A DNA stretch of 26,679 nucleotides, from NCBI GenBank assembly GCA_949296785.1, contig CASFRQ010000127.1, forward strand, positions 1 to 26,679, written 5' to 3'. This document shows positions 23,111-26,679 of this stretch, piece by piece. How positions within the stretch are numbered: position 1 is the stretch's first letter; each line of letters starts with the position of its first letter. Source of the stretch: an uncultured Alphaproteobacteria bacterium (GTDB lineage: Bacteria > Pseudomonadota > Alphaproteobacteria > CASFRQ01 > SAAU01). The translations under genes were made by a program, and so were the position numbers. The notes under the pieces were generated by a model. The model ran no database searches. It had not been told where the DNA came from and saw only the letters and a program-made list of their open reading frames with translations.

Positions 23111-24376
23111 ATGGATAAAATTCAAATCGTCGGCGGCACGCCTTTAGAAGGGAAAATTCATATCAAGGGGGCGAAGAACGCTTGTCTGCCTTTAATGGTC
23201 GCAGGCTTATTGACGGAAGAACCGCTTATCTTTAAAAATGTTCCCCATCTGGCGGATATTGAAACGATGAAGGAGCTTCTTCATTCCCTGGGTGCGTTCG
23301 CTGAACAAAAGGATGATGTTCTGACAATCCAAAGCAATAACATTACCTCTTTAACGGCGCCTTACGATATTGTGTCTAAAATGCGCGCCTCCTTTTTGGT
23401 CTTAGGGCCTTTACTTGCCCGATTCGGCAAAGCGAAGGTCAGCCTTCCGGGCGGTTGCGCCATCGGCACGCGGCCAGTGGATTTACATTTGATGGCTTTG
23501 GAACAGCTGGGCGCTAAAATCACGATTGAGGGCGGATATATTCATGCGGAAGTTGATGGCAGACTGAAAGGCAGTGCTTTTACTTTTCCGAAACAAACCG
23601 TCGGCGGAACGCAAAATGTCATGATGGCGGCCGTTTTGACCGAAGGGACAACCGTTCTCAACAATATAGCGCTGGAGCCGGAATGCACGGACCTGGCCAA
23701 CTGCCTGGTTGCCATGGGGGCAAAGATTTCCGGTATCGGCACGCCGCAGCTGGTCATTGAAGGCGTAGACCGCCTGCATGGTGCGGAACATACCGTTATC
23801 GGAGACAGGATTGAGGCGGCGACTTACGCCATGGCGGCCGGCATTACCAGAGGTCATCTGGATATCACGGGCTGCCCTCTGGAATATCTGGCGGCCGTTG
23901 TGCGCGCCTTGACGGAGGCCGGCGTTGAAATCACGGAAATCCCGAACGGTTTTTCGGCCGAAGCGCGCCATGCCGTTATTATCGGCACTGATGTGATGAC
24001 GGAAGTTTATCCTGGCTTTCCCACAGACGCGCAGGCTCAGTTTATGGCGCTGATGTCCACGGCGTACGGGGCATCTCTCATCACGGAAACGATTTTTGAA
24101 AACCGCTTCATGCATGTGCCGGAACTGGTGCGCATGGGCGCGAACATTACCATTCACGGAACCTCCTCCGCCATTGTCCGAGGGACAACCCATTTATCAG
24201 GCGCCGATGTCATGGCAACGGATTTAAGAGGGTCCGTAGCAATGGTTTTGGCCGCTTTGGCCGCCAAAGGCACAACGACCATCAGCCGCGTCTATCACCT
24301 GGACAGGGGATATGATGAGCTGGAGAAAAAACTTTCCTCCTGCGGCGCGAATATCAAAAGGATTTCTGAAGCGTAA
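23111..24376 (+). CDS. murA: UDP-N-acetylglucosamine 1-carboxyvinyltransferase
   Basis: MurA transfers enolpyruvate from PEP to UDP-GlcNAc, the first committed step of peptidoglycan synthesis in the cytosol. The 421-residue product has the PEP-binding K22-N23 (KGAKNA), the loop SLPGGCAIGTRPVDLHL with active Cys116 (the fosfomycin target), the GDRIEAATYA segment, and YPGFPTDAQAQ with the catalytic Asp. The open frame starts 34 codons upstream, but ATG at 23111 has AGAGG before it and gives the family N-terminus MDKIQIVGG. A strong terminator follows. Confidence 0.97.
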   Translation: MDKIQIVGGTPLEGKIHIKGAKNACLPLMVAGLLTEEPLIFKNVPHLADIETMKELLHSLGAFAEQKDDVLTIQSNNITSLTAPYDIVSKMRASFLVLGPLLARFGKAKVSLPGGCAIGTRPVDLHLMALEQLGAKITIEGGYIHAEVDGRLKGSAFTFPKQTVGGTQNVMMAAVLTEGTTVLNNIALEPECTDLANCLVAMGAKISGIGTPQLVIEGVDRLHGAEHTVIGDRIEAATYAMAAGITRGHLDITGCPLEYLAAVVRALTEAGVEITEIPNGFSAEARHAVIIGTDVMTEVYPGFPTDAQAQFMALMSTAYGASLITETIFENRFMHVPELVRMGANITIHGTSSAIVRGTTHLSGADVMATDLRGSVAMVLAALAAKGTTTISRVYHLDRGYDELEKKLSSCGANIKRISEA

Positions 24377-24415
24377 GATCTATTTTCCGAAGCTTTTCAA
24401 CCTGGGAAACACATC

Positions 24416-24450
24416 CCCCTTTCCGTTTTTTTTGGAAAGGGGCTTTTTTT
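24416..24450 (+). terminator. Rho-independent terminator of murA
   Basis: CCCCTTTCC (24416-24424) pairs with GGAAAGGGG (24434-24442) around a T-rich loop, followed by C and seven T. It lies 40 bp after the murA stop. Confidence 0.9.
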
Positions 24451-24543
24451 GTTTTTTTTCGGATTTTAACACATAAAATTGCCGACTTTCAACCTTTAAG
24501 TCAAATCCGAAACAATCCTTCTGTTTTAAAATTTAAAGAAAGA

Positions 24544-24620
24544 GCCGGCTTTAAAATGAATATAAAACACGAAACCTTTTAAATCTGGCAAAATGCCGGC
24601 CTTTAAAGTTTAATATAAAC
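24544..24620. repeat. Imperfect direct repeat, 51-bp period
   Basis: GCCGGCTTTAAA...AATATAAAAC at 24544-24568 is repeated with a few changes as GCCGGCCTTTAAA...AATATAAAC at 24595-24620. Each copy begins with the palindrome GCCGGC. The repeats lie in the roughly 270-bp non-coding stretch between murA and the pilin gene, downstream of both. That stretch otherwise holds only the murA terminator. Confidence 0.45.
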
Positions 24621-24648
24621 TTCCGACTTCAAAAAAAGACGGATGTTT

Positions 24649-25191
24649 TCATTTTGTTTCGTAACAATAACTGTTTCGGACATTAAAAAGCAGATTCACA
24701 TTGACTTTTTTACCGGAACTGCAGTATTGAACAGCCTCTTCAGATGGGATTTTGATTTGCCAATGGTCTCCGAAGCAGACCGGCATGCCGAAATCCGCCT
24801 TTACCATTTCCATGCATAATTGAGAAGGAACATTGTAAAAATAAAAGAAAAAATCATAAGAAGACCTATTTCCCAATCCGGGTGGAGAAACGGTAGCATC
24901 GGAAGAAATCGCCGCCAAAGCCGTTTTAAGCCCTTTCATATCTATATAATTTAAAGATAAAGTGTTTGTCCCTGACACATCCGAAGGAGCCTGCAAAGAA
25001 GAAATATCCAAAACTTCCGATAAAACAGACATAAATTCCTCAATAAATCTTTGAATTCTTATTTTTTCCATGGCCATGTTATAACCGGCTAGTCCGCCGA
25101 CGGACAGAACGCCGATGATGGCTAATACGCCCAGCATCTCTATCATGCTCCGGCCTTTCTCATTATGCCGACTGCTTGAAAAATACCTCAT
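24649..25191 (-). CDS. Type IV pilin/pseudopilin-like protein
   Basis: A 180-residue prepilin-like protein. A 13-residue basic leader ends in Gly13, and the mature part starts RSMIEMLGVLAIIGVLSVGG, with Glu at +5 as required for pilus assembly. The +1 residue is Arg rather than Phe. The hydrophobic helix continues to about residue 40 and then becomes amphipathic (EKIRIQRFIEEFMSVLSEVL). The globular C-terminus has four Cys, in LCMEM, PVCFGD, QYCSSG and SYCYETK, which could form two disulfides. GGAGGAG precedes the start. No assembly ATPase or platform gene is nearby, so it may be one of several scattered paralogues; a decayed one lies divergently next to it. Role (pilus, secretion or uptake) is unknown. 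Confidence 0.85.
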   Translation of the reverse strand: MRYFSSSRHNEKGRSMIEMLGVLAIIGVLSVGGLAGYNMAMEKIRIQRFIEEFMSVLSEVLDISSLQAPSDVSGTNTLSLNYIDMKGLKTALAAISSDATVSPPGLGNRSSYDFFFYFYNVPSQLCMEMVKADFGMPVCFGDHWQIKIPSEEAVQYCSSGKKVNVNLLFNVRNSYCYETK

Positions 25192-25270
25192 TTCTCCTCC
25201 GTTTTGTTTTCTTTTAACGGTCCTTTAAAAGCAACAAAAAATAAATGTGGTTTTATGAGGAAATTGAAGG

Positions 25271-25310
25271 CTTAAAAAATAAAACAGCCGTTTACAATAA
25301 ACGACCGTTT
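25271..25310 (-). terminator. Hairpin plus T-run in the pilin leader
   Basis: On the minus strand a 13-bp stem (25310-25298 with 25294-25282, two G-T pairs, 3-nt loop) is followed by TATTTTTTAAG. It has all the features of an intrinsic terminator, yet it lies about 90 bp upstream of the pilin start and on the same strand, so it may act as an attenuator. Alternatively it ended a gene that is now lost. Confidence 0.6.
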
Positions 25311-25316
25311 AAAAGT

Positions 25317-25345
25317 AACATACCTTATTAAGCGTATTAGCGCAA
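25317..25345 (-). promoter_or_regulatory. Candidate promoter upstream of the pilin leader
   Basis: TTGCGC (25345-25340) is followed after 17 bp by TATGTT (25322-25317) on the minus strand. Transcription would start close to 25310, exactly at the foot of the terminator-like hairpin. Confidence 0.35.
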
Positions 25346-25388
25346 TATGAATCTCTTCTTTTGTTCACATTTAACTCAAGAGCATTCC

Positions 25389-25777
25389 ATGTTTCAAAAC
25401 AGTTATTCCATGATAGAAACGCTTGGTATTTTCAGAACCTATTATATGCGAGGGGGGATTTATCTGTCGGAACTTTGGCCGGATATAAAATGGGGATAGA
25501 AAAGCAAACCTTTTCATAACCGATCGGTCAGCCGATGGGCAAAAAAGGTCGCATGAGCAAATTTTTGGAAGAATTTCAAACTCTCATTCAAGAATGATAC
25601 AGAATGAATGATTTAAAATTTTCCACAAAGCCCGCTTTGAGATAGATATTTTTTCATTGAATAAGGCATTAAACTCTGTTTTTCCTAAAGCATGCCTCAA
25701 GGCGGAAAAACGGAGATTCTAACAGGGAAAGTTTTATTTTTATCTTTGAAAATATTACAAAAGAGCTTTGTCTGATA
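25389..25777 (+). pseudogene. Decayed pilin paralogue
   Basis: Pieces of the same pilin family are found in order on the plus strand but in different frames. MFQNSYSMIETLG (25389 on) matches the prepilin cleavage region. SVGTLAGYKMGIEKQT (25463-25510) matches SVGGLAGYNMAMEK. SKFLEEFQTLIQE (25556-25594) matches QRFIEEFMSVLSE. LNKALNSVF (about 25657-25683) matches the helix near GLKTALAAI. FYFY (25732-25743) plus ENITKELCLI (25748-25777) match FYFYNVPSQLCMEM. At least three frameshifts, several stops and a small insertion separate them. The copy points away from the intact gene, so it is an old inverted duplication or an independent family member that has died. Confidence 0.75.
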
Positions 25778-25997
25778 TAAACTTCTTTAAATATGGAATA
25801 TACCGTGTTTTCTCCCTCAATTGTTCAGCGTTACCTTAGTAAAACTCAAATCGCCAGAAATTCTTGCTCTTAAAAACAGTCAGATATCTTCATCTTCCTG
25901 TCGGATTCACAGCCCCTAAATATGAAGCTGAGGCCAAAAGGAAGGAAGGTTTATAACCAACGCATATAAAAACAATCTTCCCCGAGATGGGCGGAGA
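25778..25997. other. Non-coding stretch right of the pilin pseudogene
   Basis: About 220 bp of AT-rich sequence with no open frame of note. It could hold further, unrecognisable remains of the pilin C-terminus. I see no repeat or RNA motif in it. Confidence 0.4.
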
Positions 25998-26102
25998 GTA
26001 GTAACTGTCATTATAAAGCAGCTTGACTTATTCGGAAGCTTTGTTTGTCCTTATTCGCCAAACTCCGCCCCCATGGGCGGTTATAATGAAACAGGTTACT
26101 AC
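25998..26102. repeat. Inverted-repeat element, possibly MITE-like
   Basis: The left arm GTAGTAACTGTCATTATAA (25998-26016) is matched by an inverted right arm at 26081-26102 that differs only by three extra bases. The 64-bp interior contains a perfect hairpin CCGCCC/GGGCGG (26065-26070, 26075-26080). ATGGGCGG occurs just outside the left arm (25987-25994 region) and again just inside the right arm. The size of about 105 bp and terminal inverted repeats fit a small non-autonomous element, but no clear target duplication is seen. Confidence 0.4.
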
Positions 26103-26243
26103 GCCTGGAATATTGGATTTCTCCCAATATCTTTCTAAAAAGTATTTGTTATTTTACTTTCTTTCAAGATTTATTTTTAAATTTATGCATTTTTTGGTAC
26201 TTTAATAACTTTTTTTCTTCGGAAAACATCAAAAGTTTCATAA

Positions 26244-26267
26244 GAAAAAGGGGCTTTCGCCCCCTTT
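26244..26267 (-). terminator. Terminator of the right-edge gene
   Basis: On the minus strand AAAGGGGGCGAAAGCCCC forms a GC-rich hairpin with a GAAA-type loop, followed by TTTTTC. It lies about 23 bp past the stop of the minus-strand gene at 26290. On the plus strand TTTATCTTTTTT follows, so it may work in both directions. Confidence 0.8.
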
Positions 26268-26289
26268 ATCTTTTTTCCGGCCCTTTTGA

Positions 26290-26679
26290 TTAAAAAGCCG
26301 TCAGAACCTCATGTAAAGCAGAAGAAAAATCTTCTTTAAATGAATCGGAAGGAAGGATGCCTTCACCTATAAAACTTTCGGCCTCCATATCCATAATTTG
26401 GCAGAAATCCTTCATATCCAAAGAGTCTTCCATCTCCTGCGTCCATTGGATTTCTTCCAGAGGAATCCCCTTGTTCTCTGACAAATAAGACAGGACAAAA
26501 GCCCGATATATATTTCCTGCATTTTCATCAATCAGATAAAAAATTTCCCTCTCCGTTTCCAAAGTTATTACCTGTTCCATTCCCTGTTCCAAAGACATAT
26601 CATATTGCTGACTATAATACTCGGCAAAAGTAATAATTTCCTTTTCATAATGCTGTACAAAGACCTGAGGATAATTTTG
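26290..26679 (-). CDS. Hypothetical acidic protein, 3' part only
   Basis: The frame stays open to the window edge: 27 codons precede the internal Met at 26598 (QNYPQVFVQHYEKEIITFAE...), so at least 129 residues are visible and the start is outside. The product is acidic and helical (EREIFYLIDENAGNIYRAFVLSYLSE..., EEIQWTQEMEDSLDM), with no signal peptide or membrane segment in the visible part. No family is recognised. It ends with a good terminator. Confidence 0.65.
   Translation of the reverse strand, partial: QNYPQVFVQHYEKEIITFAEYYSQQYDMSLEQGMEQVITLETEREIFYLIDENAGNIYRAFVLSYLSENKGIPLEEIQWTQEMEDSLDMKDFCQIMDMEAESFIGEGILPSDSFKEDFSSALHEVLTAF

Noticed and set aside
23483..24193. 236-codon minus-strand frame inside murA
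   Set aside because: Antisense shadow of murA; His/Arg-rich composition typical of a reverse-strand artefact.
1..26679. tRNA genes and CRISPR arrays
   Set aside because: No cloverleaf or T-loop GGTTCGANTCC with a matching acceptor stem and no regularly spaced repeat series was seen by eye; a tRNAscan run would be decisive.

Overview
This window looks like a stretch of chromosome from an alphaproteobacterium, probably one of the AT-leaning, host- or gut-associated lineages. That placement is inference from gene content. The support is an mrcA-prfB pair with overlapping reading frames, an alphaproteobacterial style of L28, a ribbon-helix-helix protein of the RHH_4 type, a small J-domain protein with a Cys/His N-terminus, a 17-kDa-antigen/SlyB-like lipoprotein, and a prepilin whose mature end begins RSMIEMLGVL. 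Most of the window is ordinary housekeeping.

Left part (1-4200): an AT-rich stretch without a convincing gene is followed by a candidate 6S RNA and a glycine-zipper lipoprotein gene, both on the minus strand. Next come rpmB with its own promoter and terminator, an unrecognised charged protein behind a strong promoter and a ten-codon leader ORF, a J-domain protein, and an RHH DNA-binding protein. The last two are divergent and share a control region that holds overlapping -10 boxes and an inverted repeat.

Accessory block (4700-10209, plus strand): five or six tightly spaced genes. A two-TM membrane protein with a cytosolic, nuclease-fold-like domain lies 3 bp upstream of a VirD4/TraG-type type IV coupling protein. 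A protein with a degenerate HNH-toxin-like C-terminal domain starts 7 bp after the coupling protein. A SUKH/SMI1-KNR4-type immunity-like protein and a small membrane protein follow. No other T4SS gene is visible. The gene order suggests a coupling protein physically linked with a toxin/immunity-like pair, and this is the most interesting part of the window.

Minus-strand housekeeping run (10121-20639): mrcA (PBP1A with long acidic inserts), prfB (with the classic programmed +1 frameshift), a DUF47/PhoU-like protein, a PiT phosphate permease, a YhdP/AsmA-like giant periplasmic protein, and an AnmK-like sugar kinase with several damaged active-site motifs. Two junctions (mrcA/prfB and AsmA/anmK) use the same 4-bp TTGA stop/start overlap.

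Plus-strand run (20850-24376): pepA, dtd (ATGA overlap), a 51-residue basic protein with a TTG start, and murA ending in a strong terminator. Right end (24400-26679): a non-coding stretch with repeats, a prepilin-like gene with a possible 5' attenuator hairpin, a divergent decayed copy of the same pilin family, an inverted-repeat element that could be a small non-autonomous mobile element, and the 3' part of an unknown gene that runs off the window edge.
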